DNA from: Crotophaga sulcirostris
Lineage: Eukaryota; Chordata; Aves; Cuculiformes; Crotophagidae
Length of the DNA stretch: 64,000 nt
Direction: 5' to 3'
Assembly: GCA_013397455.1 (NCBI GenBank)
Contig: VYZB01000274.1
Location: 148,521 to 212,520, forward strand
How positions within the stretch are numbered: position 1 is the stretch's first letter; the number at the start of each line of letters is the position of its first letter. Shown here piece by piece: positions 49,706 to 62,460 of this stretch. Under the pieces are notes generated by a model. That model made no database searches. It was not told where the DNA came from and saw nothing but the letters and a program-made list of their open reading frames with translations. Both the position numbers and the translations under genes were made by a program.

Positions 49706-52700
49706 GTAAGAATCCTGACCACTGCAAGTTTAGTCCCTGTTTAAACCAAAACATAATGAAACGTCCTAATGATCTACACCATAAAATTAATTCAGCTGTG
49801 AAGTCTTTGCAGGTGTCTTCCACTTTAGCGGGATAGTCTCTCTTGGGATTTGCAAGGTAGCGTCCAAAATGTGCCATATCATGCTGTCTGCAGCTGGTTT
49901 ATATCCTAATCTGCTGAGCTTAATGCTTCTTCTGGTCCCTTGAAGAAAGGTTATGCCAATCAAATCATTGTATGAACAATTCCATCATTGCTATTCTGTG
50001 TAAGCTACCATTTTACTTACAAATTGATCTTCACCAGCCTGTCTCTTTGGCATTTTTCTTTTCAGCTTTAATTTTAACTTGCATAGCTCTGCCACATAAT
50101 GTTCAACTGAGCACAGCATAAAAAGTCCGGAGCCCACTTCAAAATAACATTTTTAATTTTATTATATTTGGTTTTTGTTAGAGCTTTTGTTGAGTGTAAT
50201 AGCTGAGAAGTGAATGAAGAAGTTCGGTCACTGAACCATTTGGAGGTTGCTTTATGGTGCTTGCAAACTGCTATGCCTTTTTCACATTGTTGATTAGTGG
50301 AAAAAATGCCTATGAGACCTTACTGAGGGGACCATCCCATGGTTCTTTTGGAGGAGGAAGAGGAACAGCATTGCAGCTTGCGTTTCCACTATAGCACTGA
50401 GAGAGAATCTGGCTGTCCTCTGAAGGTTTCCCGATTCACAGCCATTTAAGGCTGCCCAAACCACACCACTCGGTGGTTACAGAAAAGGAGGGCTGGTATC
50501 TCACTTCCTACTTCCTTGTAGCAGCACAGTAAGATGAAGGCAGCTCTGAACTGCATATTCAAGGCGTTCTGGTTACCCTCCTTCTTACTGGTTCATGAGA
50601 AGTCCTAACTACATGCATGGGGTGGGTGGGATGGCTTGTCTGGCTGCTAGCATGGGCCACTGGTAAATGCACATCCTCATTGGCCAAGACGGCTTTGCCC
50701 ACAAATCATCACGACATCCCTCCCTCTATACAATGCATCCTTACACTGCATCTTAGAGCGCTGGGACTGAAGTCACAGTCTGAGTTAAAAGAAGCAACGG
50801 AACAAAAACCTGAAAATATCTGGATCACTTCTTCCCTGTCACTGCTCAATTTTTGAGCTCTATCTCGAAGAAAAATGTCTGCTGTGATGGTGGCAGGGGT
50901 TATATTGCTTCCATGGAGCATGGCCCTGGATGCAACCAGAGATACCAATTCAGAGTATGGAGTTGAAAGTCTTATCCTGTGCTAAAGTTTTCATCATCAG
51001 CAAATATATGCTGCAAAGGAAGATGACCCATGGTTTTCTTTCTCCCTCTCTGTGCCTCCTGCTTTACGTATGGCAGTTAGGAATTGAGGTGGTTATAACA
51101 CTGGAGGTGGAGACAAAGCACCTGTGGTTCATTACTCAGACCCGGCCTTTGTGCTGCTCATCAAAACAAAAGATATAAGAATGTAGTTAAAAGTGAAATA
51201 CCCTTGAACTTCAGATAACCTCTAGAATGTATTGATGGATAGTGAATGGCCATTAATAGAGAAGCAGGGTACTGGAGTCGACTGCGCCACTTGGGGCTCT
51301 TTGACTGTTGCAGCACATTCAGCATGTTGCAGAGTCCTGATCAAACACTCTTGCCTGCGGGATCAGTACTAAAAGAGCTTAGACCATGGAGGTTAAGCAC
51401 TTACTTTGTATGTTTTTTTTTTATACTTAGCTTTATTCTTAAGCATTCATGCTACTGTTTCTCTTCTGTTGGAAGCAAAGCAGGTAGTGATGATATAGTG
51501 GACTCCCAGGGAGTAGTAGGATATGGATCCCGCTAGAGAATCAATCTTGGCTTTGCAGCTGTATTTGTTTTCCTGAGAAAAATGAAGTTAACGTTGTTAG
51601 AAATGGCTTAAAGTGTTCGTCTCATCTTAAAGTACACTGATTGATTACTTGTTTTCTTCTGAAACCTTCTCCCTGTCTGTGCAGTAAAAGGAGAGACTTA
51701 GAGTTTGTTGAACAGTGGCTGAAATAATTTATGAAGGGAACTAAAAGTAAGTACATGATCTTCATTGACATTCCAAAACAAGACATGGATTGCACAGCTG
51801 TAACCTGTGCTGGATGATCAAGGAAGTTCACTTCATGTAACTGCTTACTCCAAGAAGAGGCTACCTCCATACTTGGCTTGGGAGAGACTACCAGGTTACT
51901 CATACATAGATTTCCATGTGTGCATCTTCTCCTGCTAAACATGAGGGGCATGAGTTACAGAGCTGATTAAGTAGGTTGTATTCCAAGATATCCTAACAAG
52001 CAATCTGGGTTGTTGTAAGGAAGTTTGCTGTCAATTTAGTCATGGTACAAATTCATTGGAATATCCACACCTAATAATCCATTTCGACCCAGGTGTTTGC
52101 GCAGGAGTCTTCATTGAGTACCTGCAAAAAGTAGTAATTCACCTCCTTAAAATATTGCCTTGTAAGTCATTACAGTTGGTATTACTCAAAAGGATGAGAA
52201 AAATCTTTCCACTGTGTCTGGGTGCTCATGTGTTAGGAAAAATGAATGCTGCTTCCTGATCCTGCAAGGCACATCATGGAGGTCTTTCGAGAACTGCTAA
52301 TGTCAAATTTTAGATAAGCAAAGAGGCTTTTAGTCCCTCCCTGACTCTGTAACTAGAATTAATGGCAAGAGATCATGTTTTAAGAAGAGTAGTCTAAATG
52401 TGCTTTCCACAAAACAAACAGAATATTATAGATACTTCATTGAACATTCACTTAAATTTTGTACGGAAAGAGAAGCAAAAAGGGAAACTCCAGACTATCT
52501 TTTAGTGGCATGAAAGATAAGCACGCCTGTCATTTTATCTCCATGAAATATTCTGTATTTGGTTGCTCGACTTGACCCTTTTCTCCTCTTACTTTTTCTT
52601 CATGTATACACAACGAAGCACTTTTTACATATTGATAGTGGTGCTCAAAATTAAGGAAAACAAAAAAACCTGCAACTCCTCTGGGATGCTGGCAAAGCCC

Positions 52701-53943
52701 TATGTTTCTTTTCTTTGATTTTTCTTATCTTGCCTACTATACTCTCTGCTTATTCTCTCCTTGCTTTCCTTAAGCCCTCAGCAGCCGTCTGTTTCTAAGA
52801 TTCTGCCCTCCTGAGTTTAGTGGGGACTTTGAATGTTGAGCTTTGTCTTAAATCCCTCTTCTTTGTCCACAAGAAGCACAACCATAGTTTCATCTTGCTT
52901 CCTGGCCCAGGCATGACTTCTGCACATTAGTAGGCATTTGCTTTTGTGGCAAAAGGCTGCCTCTCACCTTGCTTCCATGTACATCGAGTCCTTTATAGCA
53001 GCCTAGATAGGTGAAACCTGCATGTTCCATCTATTTAGAAAATCAATTCCTTTATCAGTGGAAAAAAGCTGGCTTAGCTTGGAAACATCAGACTGATATA
53101 TATGATGCAATTTGTTCTATCTTCCTCTTTAACTTTTATAGCTGCTTCCGCAGACATTTGTTTTGAAGATTTTCAGGTCAAACAAGTGGTGTTCAATTAC
53201 TGCAGAGCATGTTTTTTCTGTCTAAAATAGTGCCGCTGCACTGCTCTTCTTTAGTCACATCATCTCTCCTCCCTCCTCTTCCCACCCCTCCCAGCAGTTT
53301 TATTACAAATTTCTGCTGTCAAAATTTACCATTTCTGTGCCGGGCCTTTGAGAAGTCAGGGGAAAGACTGGTTGTTTCTTGGGTCTCTGCCTCTTCTCCT
53401 TGTCTCCCAACTTAAGTACACACAGCCTTTTGTATTTTTATTCACCCTTTCTTGTGGTAATTTCCCATTCACTACTTTTTAAAGTCTTTCTCACCATCTT
53501 GCATTTGCTTCTGTGTTTTACTTCATCATTTGTATTGCAAACAGCGGTTATAAATTATTTTAGCATTATTTAGGGAATGGCTTCTGTCAAGGATTTAGTC
53601 TGTTTATATACAGCTGCTATCATATCCCCAGGATAATGGATTCAGACCACCCTGACTCAGTTATATGGAGTAGATAGAGTGTGTATTGTCTTGCATTTGA
53701 TTATATTAGGTTTCTAAACCATGGGATTAAGTTGTATACCTGCAAAGCCCTGATAACATGCAAGTAGCCTGTCACCAGTTCAGATATTTAGAAATGCAAC
53801 ATGCTTCATGAATTTGTTACCAATGACTTTTACTTTGGAGCTACATAATTTGCAGTTAACAAATGGCACAGATCAGCTTCTGCTGACAGCTTAATTTAAA
53901 GCATGGTGACACTTCACAGTAGGCATCTAAATAATAAAATTAG

Positions 53944-53985
53944 GGCTTTAGTTCAGCAAATTAAGGCTTTAGTTCAGCAAATAAA
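53944..53985. repeat. 21-bp tandem duplication
   Basis: ggctttagttcagcaaattaa (53944-53964) is followed directly by the same 21 bases with one change (ttaa to taaa) at 53965-53985. A recent small duplication in intron. Confidence 0.93.
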
Positions 53986-56689
53986 GATTTACAAGATTTA
54001 TACACACATTGAGTTTATTGTAATAGGATAGATAGACCCCAGAGCTCTGATGTCAATCCCCTAGGCAGCTGCAGGACGTAGTTTGCCTGACCTTATACTT
54101 CTGTCTGCCTTGGATCTGAAGTTCACTGTGAAACAATGCAAGTTCTATTATTAACTAGCTGCCTGTCAGCTGCCTCTAACCTAAACTGCTGCAACAGCTT
54201 GAACTAATGTAGATCTCCCTTCTTATCACTGAGGAACATCCAGGATGAGAAGCAGGTCACTGTGTTGGGGACAAATCAGACTTTACTGTTCCCTTTTATG
54301 GCAGGCTCTGAGCTGGCTTTTGTCTAGATGAAAATTGGTAGCCATGAAGCAGTGAAAAAGAAAGAAATCCTGTGTGTCTATGGGGGAGAGTACTTTTGCA
54401 CTGGGAACTTAATTTCTTATTGGATGCTCAGACCACATGTCTTCCTTCTTAACACCTTCAGGGAACAGTATCCAGACAGGACACTCACAGGTGAAGCAGG
54501 CAGACATAAGAGCAAATAGATGCCTGGAGCAGTGGGCTTTGTGAGGTCTTCACTGGGAGATCAAAGCCAATCCTGGTATCAAATAATGAGTGCTGAGGAG
54601 AAGCTTGCTGTTGAGCCTGTTCCTGATGCCATGGCAACAGACAATAAATTTCCCTGCAACCTCTATCTCTCTAGTTGTAAAATAGATTAATGATACATAT
54701 CTCTAACAACACTCTTTAAGATACAATGATGAAGGATGTTTTAGCAGAGTCTGAGTCACAAGACTATAAACGTATGGCTTTATTGGATGCACAGGACCAT
54801 TACAACGAAACCTTCGGGGGTTAGCTGAGGATCAGCATTTCCATAGAGCCATAAGTCCTTTCAGAGACTCCTTTCACTTAAACTCTAATCTTCTTAAAAA
54901 AACATAGAAGTGGGAAATGAGTAAGGGAAGTGTGAGTGTGCATGTGTAATATGAACATTTTCCAAGCAAATTACCTTGAGTATGACAAATTCAGACAATT
55001 GACTGGGCACTAGGAGAGAGAGGAGTGTCTAAATAAATGCACTTGGTAGAACACACGACAATATGTTACCCAAGAGCACAGCTCCTGATGTCTCACGAGC
55101 CCTTCAATGCATTATTTCTTTTGTCACTTTACTTAAGGGTTGCATATTTTTTCTCTAATAAATGTCTTCCTCCATATTGTCATTTCTCTAGGTGGGTTTT
55201 GCTGGGGTGTTTTGGGTGGGTATTTTTTGGTATTTTGTTTTTCTGGGTATTTTCTGTTTGTTTCAAATCAGTGGCATTTTAAATATCTGTAATAATGAGA
55301 GTTTCCATGGAGTCAAAAAGAATCTGCAGTCACTGATGCTAGAGAGGTTCAGAGTGAAAGAAGAGAGAGCTTCAGCTCAAGAGAAGATGGGGTTGTATTG
55401 AGGCTACAGTGAGCAAGGAGAGCTGTTTTCTCCTTCAGGGCAGATATCTCTATTAGCAGAAGCAACAGACAGAGCTAGAAGTGGCAACACTGGTGAAGTG
55501 CCACAGAGGGAGCTTGGAATCAGAAAGACCATTAGAGTAGCGTGTAAATGAGAGCCTAAGAATTACAGCTTTGTGCTTGGAGGACTTTTTGGCAGCAGTT
55601 TATGGGGAGGTGTAAGTGCAGAAATTAAAACTGAAGCATTCAAATTGAAGTTGCTGAAGATTTAGATTCTTCTGCCAAGGAAAATATTAGTTCAGGTGAG
55701 ATGGAGCTGGAAAGATCTAAGGTTTATATTGCCTCTCCTCTGCATTTTTGAACATGACTTTCCTTGTTTGTTCTTTTTTGGTTTGCATATTTAGTTTGTG
55801 TCTGTCTTTGTCACTGGAGGTAAAGATGTGTTTAAATCTGATTCTCATTTCCTCCTTCTTGAACTCTGGGGCAGCTAAAGAGAGTAGCAGGGAGTATAGC
55901 CTACCCTCTGTCTCAGGCCTACATTAGCCTCTCTCCCAGTTACAGTCTGCTTACTGGTTTGCCTTCTAGCTGCTCCTGACAAACAGAAACACATCTGAGA
56001 GCCAGGACAGTGACAAAACGTCAAAGTATTTCCAGAAATAGCTTCTGATGCTTCTTTATGGTCTCTTTGTGCAGCCAGACTGTGACATGTGTGGCTGAAG
56101 GGAAGGAATGGCTTTATGTAAATGAAATTAGCCTCTATCTATCCTTTCTGCTAGTAACCAACTGTAGAGGCTTGTAGGTCTTCTTCCTATATGGCTTGCA
56201 CTGTTTACCTCTTTTCTTAGCATACGCCAAGTTCTGTACTAAAGTTCACTCCCAGTTTTTCTAGGCCAGAATGAGCACAGTGAGGTAAAGTGCTTGCTCC
56301 TTAGCAGGATGGCATCACCTCCCATTATACCTGAGCATCAAAGTCTGGAAGAGGTACATGTTCTCCCATTCCCTCTCTGTGCCGTTGTATCACAGTCTTC
56401 AGCCACATGACCCTGAAGAGCTAAGGCTAGTTGCGCTTCCTATAAAGCCTTTCAGCAACAATTTGTCTGCCTCTAAAAACCTGGCAATCACATCACTACA
56501 TTCTCATGCTCTGGTCAGTTAGCTTAGCTGCTGTAGGTCATTGAACAAATCCATTGAACAGATGGATTCCTGAGGTACAAAAACCATCAGGCGACTCTCC
56601 ACCACTACCCAGGCTTATTGGTGTCACAGCCTTTAAATCAATTACAGCCAACCCTATGTCAAAGTCTCCAGAGAGTAAATGAGGTGTAA

Positions 56690-57360
56690 TCAGTCTGCAA
56701 GGGTTAAATTCCTGCTAGCTGAATTCATTGCTGCTCATAGCTATGATTTTCATAAGGCACGGGTTGGCAGAACTGCAAGAGGGGAATTACAGTGATCAAT
56801 ATGCATCACAGTCAGAGCATGATAAAGGTTTCAACCTTGTTCTGCTGCTCTGCAGAATACTGCAGCCCTCAGCAATTGAATCGGGGCCAGCACTTTCAGC
56901 CCTACCAAATATTAAGAAAATGCAGGTGTTGAATATTCTTTTTTGGAGAAAAACACTGGAGCATCTTTGTACCTGTGCATTGCCTGGAATAATTTTGTGA
57001 AGCCCGTGAGGTTTTTCTGAAACCCCTCAATTCTTGACTTGTACTAACGCAATCAAGACCATGGGCCAGGCTGCAGTATTTGCCTGGCGTTAGATCTCCT
57101 CTAAGTATTGTAAAGGGCTAGGTAATGATCCTGACCTGCATTCCCTGTGATTTGCACAGTGCATCAAAAAGATGGATTTAAAGCAAAACTGTGCCAAAAA
57201 AATGAATAATTTGGCCAAAAAGCTATATATTAAACAAGATTCAACCCTGACATAACTTACTGTTTCACCAGGCTAAAATGCTTCCTAGTGCCTTTTTAAT
57301 TTGAACTTGCTTGTGCATGGGTTAATATAGATGAGCAGTTTGTGCTGACTGCAAAAAATG
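56690..57360. promoter_or_regulatory. Possible conserved intronic block
   Basis: About 670 bp without recognisable repeats, of balanced composition, with clustered motif-like parts: 'gtgatcaatatgcatcac' (an octamer-like ATGCAT centre), 'gcatgataaaggtttcaacc', 'tgcctggaataattttgtga', 'gaacttgcttgtgcatgggt' and 'tagatgagcagtttgtgctg'. A chance 90-codon frame lies at 56728-57000. The look is that of non-coding sequence under constraint, but this is impression only. Confidence 0.25.
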
Positions 57361-57570
57361 GATTTAAAATATTAGCAGAGGGATAAAAGAAATACAGAAG
57401 TAGTGACAGTGCTCTCTCCATTTCGCTTTTAAACACAGATACTTTGCAAGAGAAATGTAGGGAAGACTGTCACACCAGTGAAAAGACAGATGCCAGTCCT
57501 GCAGTCTAGAACCAGGGGAAGGCTACCTCCTACTGGCTTTTTAAATCTATGATCATATATCAATTAATTA

Positions 57571-57616
57571 ATAATGAATAATAATAAACTCATATAATGA
57601 ATAGTAATAAACTCAG
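57571..57616. repeat. 23-bp tandem duplication in AT-rich sequence
   Basis: ataatgaataataataaact-cat (57571-57593) is repeated at 57594-57616 as ataatgaatagtaataaact-cag, with two differences in 23. It sits next to 'caattaattaata', so replication slippage is the likely origin. Confidence 0.93.
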
Positions 57617-58080
57617 TCCCCAGAATCATCTTCTGTATGGTAAGGCCCCTTCCTAACTCTGGGGAAGCGTGGTGAGGACTCTCTGCTCTTGCAGCTGCTC
57701 CGGGCTGCTACCCAAGGAGAGGGGTCTTCCTGTCAGTACCCCAGTGAGGGATTTGTGTTACAGCACAGCTGTACCAGTCACACCACATCATCTCTGTGAG
57801 TGAGTGGCACTGGCAAGCCCCACTTAATGCTTGTACAATTAATCCATTTTTAGTTGTAGGATTTACTTTACGTTCCTGCCTATACAAGTGTCCTGTGTGT
57901 AGATAGGCCCTGAATGTTTAGAAGGACCTAACTGTCAGCTGTAGCCCTGCTGCTTTCCGTTAGCTGCATGGTGAGTGACAGTATCTGCAGAACAGTCCTT
58001 GATTCCTGTAAAGTATTTTCCACTGCATTATTGCAACTGATAATTTTTGTTTCTCAGACTATAGCAGTGGGTTTTTCTTC

Positions 58081-58096
58081 TTTTTTTTTTTTTTTT
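58081..58096. repeat. Poly(T) run, 16 bases
   Basis: An uninterrupted run of 16 T preceded by 'gggtttttcttc'. It could be the complement of a retroelement A tail or a plain slippage tract; nothing on its right side looks like a retrotransposed transcript. Confidence 0.9.
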
Positions 58097-59251
58097 GTTA
58101 ACTCAGTACAGATAATCAGTGAAATCGTTATAACCTTGGTGGTGCTAGCTCATAAGATTTTATCACACCTCTCCTAATAATGTTTTCCTTGGAGCTCCTG
58201 CTCTTGTTCATATTTAAATACATAGCAACCTCATCTAATATATAAATTAAATTACTTTTACTTACAGAGCTGCTGGAGGGAGAAAGCAAAAATAAGACCC
58301 TCAACGTTCCAAATCCAAAAGTAAACATTTATTTGTTCTAAATTTTTTGTGACATTTTAATCCACCTTAGTGACAGGAAGGAGGAAAGGGGAGACAGTTT
58401 ATTCTTTTAGAACGTTTGGATTTGGCATTTCTGCAAACCTACTGTTCTGTTTCTTTGGTATGTAGACTGTGCCTGAAGGTAGAAGTTCCTGATATATGTT
58501 CATAGCAGCTGTAGCAAATATCGGTAACGCTCATGAAGAGTCAGAGGAGGATATGACAACTGCAGTATCGAGCAAGGGATGCTCCGCAAGCCTGGAAATG
58601 TTCCTGGGCTCAAGTGAATGCTTTCTGCTATAGCATTTGGGTATGTGCTCCCAGAGCTGAACATCTTCCAGCGCAAAGCATTAGGATGTTTTTCCAAATG
58701 AGTAGCCAAATATTGCTAGGTCAGGATCTTAATTTTTCAACAGCAGGACAGTGAATAATCAAAATCCAAAAGGTACTTGACACAAGATAGTCATGTCAAG
58801 GTAAGTGCAGTATTGTGTCTCAGCACTACACTATTCTTCCCAGTTCAGAGCCGTTTTTTGGCCAGATGTGGCAAAAATGCATAAACATTTTAAACAACTC
58901 AGGTGCATGACATGTGACTGCAGGCTGTGAGCCTTTGTTATAGTGGAAACTTTACAGACATAGTATAGATGCAGAATTTTCAGTGGAATCTATAGCTCAC
59001 AGTTCTGTTCAGAGCTTGAATCACAAAAGAACTTGGACACATGCTTGTTGTTTTGAACCTGTTTCTGAGTCCTTCTGGAGTCACTGAGTTAAGCACCTGT
59101 CAGAGTTAAGCATGTGGTCTTTTGTGTCGTGCCTTTAATGCAGGACTCCGCAGAGTTTGGTCCCTTACCTCTCATTATCTTTCTTCCCTTCAGGTACCAA
59201 AATTTTTTTAAACCTATTTTAATAATTATTACTTTTAACCTTTCCTCACAG

Positions 59252-59502
59252 GCGTATTTGCATTTGGACTTTTTGCCACTGACATATTTGTAAACGCTGG
59301 CCAGGTTGTGACTGGGAACTTGGCTCCCTACTTCCTGACTGTATGTAAACCCAACTACACTGGAAATGACTGTCGGGCCCACCACCAGTTCATAAACAAT
59401 GGCAACATCTGCACTGGAGATGCAGAGGTGATTGAAAAGGCAAGAAGATCCTTTCCATCCAAACATGCTGCTTTGAGCATTTACTCAGCTTTATATGCCA
59501 CG
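59252..59502 (+). CDS. PLPPR1: PLPPR1 coding exon 4 (last two bases of codon 129 to residue 212)
   Basis: Completes G129 and encodes 83 codons from VFAFGLFATDIFVNAGQVVT to AALSIYSALYAT. Membrane span 3 covers about residues 126-150, the second extracellular loop about 151-195 and span 4 starts at about 198. Lipid phosphatase motif 1 (K-x6-R-P) is degenerate: Q146 replaces Lys and A153 replaces Arg before P154. Motif 2 reads PSKH at 197-200 instead of PSGH. A sequon NYT at 163-165 and four loop cysteines (160, 169, 182 and nearby) fit a glycosylated ectodomain. The acceptor is 'cctcacag' ending at 59251 and the donor GTGAGT starts at 59503, phase 0. Human has, from memory, Thr rather than Ala at 153, also non-catalytic. 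Confidence 0.97.
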
Positions 59503-60379
59503 GTGAGTGCCAGTGATGTTTGCTGACTTGTGTGAAGTATTGTACAGAGGTGTGTGAACCTGGATGGGGTCATTTTCTTAAAGTGGGTTTTGTAAGCGAA
59601 AGAGGGTTGTTCTCGGGAGGGCTTTCTTCTTTATCTGTCGGGGAAAATCCCCTTCTCACTCTGTTTTACCAGTCCTAGTATAAGCAAATCAAATGCTCAT
59701 TGCTTTTGAGGCGCTGTGCAATGTTGAGGCATGAGGTGCTAATCTTGTCTTTGCTGCTTTATCAGAGGCCCTGGAGTATGAATTCAGCCTGTTTTCTCTG
59801 CCCCTTTCTGATGAACATTAAAATGAAGTTGATGCTTCAACTACTATTTCTTTTGTTCACATGCCATGGGCTGTTGAATTTTTATAATTTAAATTGTGCC
59901 ATTTCAGTGGGATGCTGAACTAGGCTGGATTTTGCTGCCCTTGATTAGGACCTGAATTCCTTATGTAAAGAAGGTTGTAGTAAAAGTCAGGGCTAAAATT
60001 TTGCTGTTATCATAGAAAAGTGGACCACAGTTGACATCGTGACAAGATGATACTGCTATATTGTAAGGAAGGAAATTGTCTCTTTTTAGAAGTCTGGTGA
60101 AACAGATCAACTGTTCTTTTGTGTTCTCTGGCTAAAGTTTCTGTAATGTTTGAAAACTGACGTGAGAAACTCACACACAAAGTAGAAAATTTTGGTGGCT
60201 TTGCCGTTAAGATCTTAATATGATTCTGATCTCAAAACACCTTAACTAGGCATTAACAAGTGAATAGCTTGACTCAAACCAGTGGCAGGGTCTGTAGGTC
60301 ACCAGGATTTGAGAAAAGCCTTGAACTTATTAATGACAGAGTATTTACTGAATTACTCTGACCTTGGCAACAGATTAAA

Positions 60380-60620
60380 AAAACATCAGATTATTTCTAT
60401 AACATGAAGAGGCCACCCACTGATGTTTCAATATCTATCTATTTGCACTGAACGTTGCTTGAATAAAGACGGTGGTAACTCCTTTGATAAGGATTTGTTG
60501 GGAGGTGTTTGGAAAGCCCATAATATTTTGCATACATTACTTCTGAACAATAAGCAGCCATGTGCGAAATGCAGTTCCCAATAAACTCAGCATTGTTGTA
60601 GCAGCTGTTGTAATCATGAT
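60380..60620. promoter_or_regulatory. Possible conserved intronic block downstream of exon 4
   Basis: Repeat-free, moderately balanced sequence with motif-like parts: 'ccacccactgatgtttcaat', 'gcttgaataaagacggtggt', 'cctttgataaggatttgttg', 'cataatattttgcatacatt' and 'cattgttgtagcagctgttg' (SOX-like ATTGTTG next to an E-box CAGCTG). Function is a guess from motif density. Confidence 0.23.
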
Positions 60621-62149
60621 AAAGGCTTAGATGGCAGCTCCGGTATCAGTCTCAGTCCTTTTTCTACCCTTAGTTGATAACATCCTTTCATGGACTTCCC
60701 CTGCCCAACCTCCCTTGTTTCCCAAGAAAGCAAATCTTCTACAAAGAGGCTGAATTCTACCACTGAAGGGGAATAATGCTTTTCCCTTCCTCAGCCTAAG
60801 TCCCCAGCAGACTGGCATTTCTGAGCCCTATTCTTTCAAGAGTACCTGTGATGGGCCTGTACTTTTCCCCTCATAGATGGGTCAGCTAGGAGATATTTCT
60901 GAGCCACAAGGCCATAAAAGTCTGCCCTTAATGCATTTCAGCCTGTGGTCCAATTTTAGCCCAGTTCTCTGCCTGAAGACACCCTCTAGCACTAAATGTG
61001 GTGTCGCTTGTCTTTTCTTGGCCTGTCACCTGGGTTTAACATGAACATTACACAAGAAATGCATTGTTCAAGTCTGGCTTTGCTCAATAATTGTGCTGTG
61101 CACAATTTTTTGAGAAGTGTCTTGCTAATTCTAATATGCGCGATAATGTGTGCTGCTGAACAAAAAACACAGGGTATTTCACTAGTAATAGCTGTGGTTT
61201 GCATAAAGCTGAAGATTTGAGCCATGGAGCAAGAAAAGTAAAATGGGTTGAACGTGCGGATGCAGGAGAATGGAATCAGCACAGACGTTATCTTTCATTG
61301 TATAAATCTCTGTTTAGATCTAGGAGTCTGCCTTTGTCACCAAACCTCAAATATCCTCTGCAGATGTCTCTTGTACTGTTTTATTCATTAGTCAGGTAGT
61401 GACAGTACTCTCACTGTGATCGGTTTGGCTTTGTGTTTCTTTTTCTTTTGTTGTGATCTAGGTTTTCTATTTAATCAGCTAGGCTTTTTCTTGTCAGCTG
61501 CCAAAGAAGCTGAGGACAACTCAAAACATCATTTTTGGGATCTTTGCAGGCAGAGATGCCTAAAGCAGGGGAAAGAGAAAACATCTAGCAGCCCTGGTTT
61601 CCATACTTACACAAAAATTAGAATGGCATCTAATGAAGTTTTATTAGTCTCACAGAAGTACAGCAGGAAGAGATGGCAGTCACTGTAAATAGCACCTGCT
61701 GCTGTACAGGTAGAAGCACGTGCCTCTAAGTGTATTTCCCAGTGGAAAATAATAGGACAAAAATACTCCTTATTCATTAACGTTTCTGGTAAACCACCAA
61801 AACCAGATGATATGCTGCATATGGGTATCCCAGTTACATCATCTTTAAACAACTGTTACTTCCAGCACTTCCGAGAATGTTCATGGAAGAGTCAATGACA
61901 AGGACATCTAACAGATTGTAGTGTTCAACCAGAACATGGAAAATTGAAGCATTTCATCAGCACAGCTGGGGGCCCTCTTACTATAGAAAGAAGGTAGATA
62001 TCCTTGCTGATCTTCCAGTTTGAAAGGAGAATTGTTTTGCAGACACATGGTTGAAAGATACAACTAATCACTTACATTGACTGTTTAGTAGTGGTTTTAG
62101 GATTGTTCAGCTGAGCTCTTTCCCAGCAGCATCCATATGTAATGCTTTC

Positions 62150-62460
62150 TGTCACCTCCATCTGGCTAGAAGACTCCACCACATCATGCTGGATCACAAC
62201 CTGGCGTCTGTCATTACACCTGGGTCAGTCACTTCTTGCCTACATTTGAGTAATACAATATGCGTGGACGTGAAACTTCCAACATTAGAGAAATTCTGAA
62301 TAGCAGAGAGCACTACACCAAATCCCTTCGGCAAACCAGGTTACTGTGACCACACCAATAATTTCTTCTATTTCTGAATTAACACCAGCCAGACTAATCA
62401 ATGAAATTCAAGGCCTTGGCACTTCAAGCAGATGCACTGAGCATCTAGGAGACTGCATCA
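62150..62460. repeat. Unidentified, possibly an ancient LINE 3' relic
   Basis: Segments such as 'cattacacctgggtcagtca', 'gtgaaacttccaacattaga', 'gagcactacaccaaatccct' and 'tgtgaccacaccaataattt' recall, in order, the region of old non-LTR elements that encodes the end of the reverse transcriptase (a D-H-x-T-P-like stretch). No frame stays open and the match is loose. Confidence 0.25.

Larger units (their letters stand above)
49706..59251. other. PLPPR1 intron (9.5 kb)
   Basis: GTAAGA donor at 49706 and 'tttcctcacag' acceptor ending at 59251. No recognisable LINE or LTR copy is visible. It contains two short tandem duplications (53944 and 57571), a pyrimidine-rich tract (53262-53297), a 16-base T run at 58081 and a repeat-free block near 56690-57360 that may be regulatory. 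Nothing nameable is seen in 49706-53200 or 54000-56600. Confidence 0.9.
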
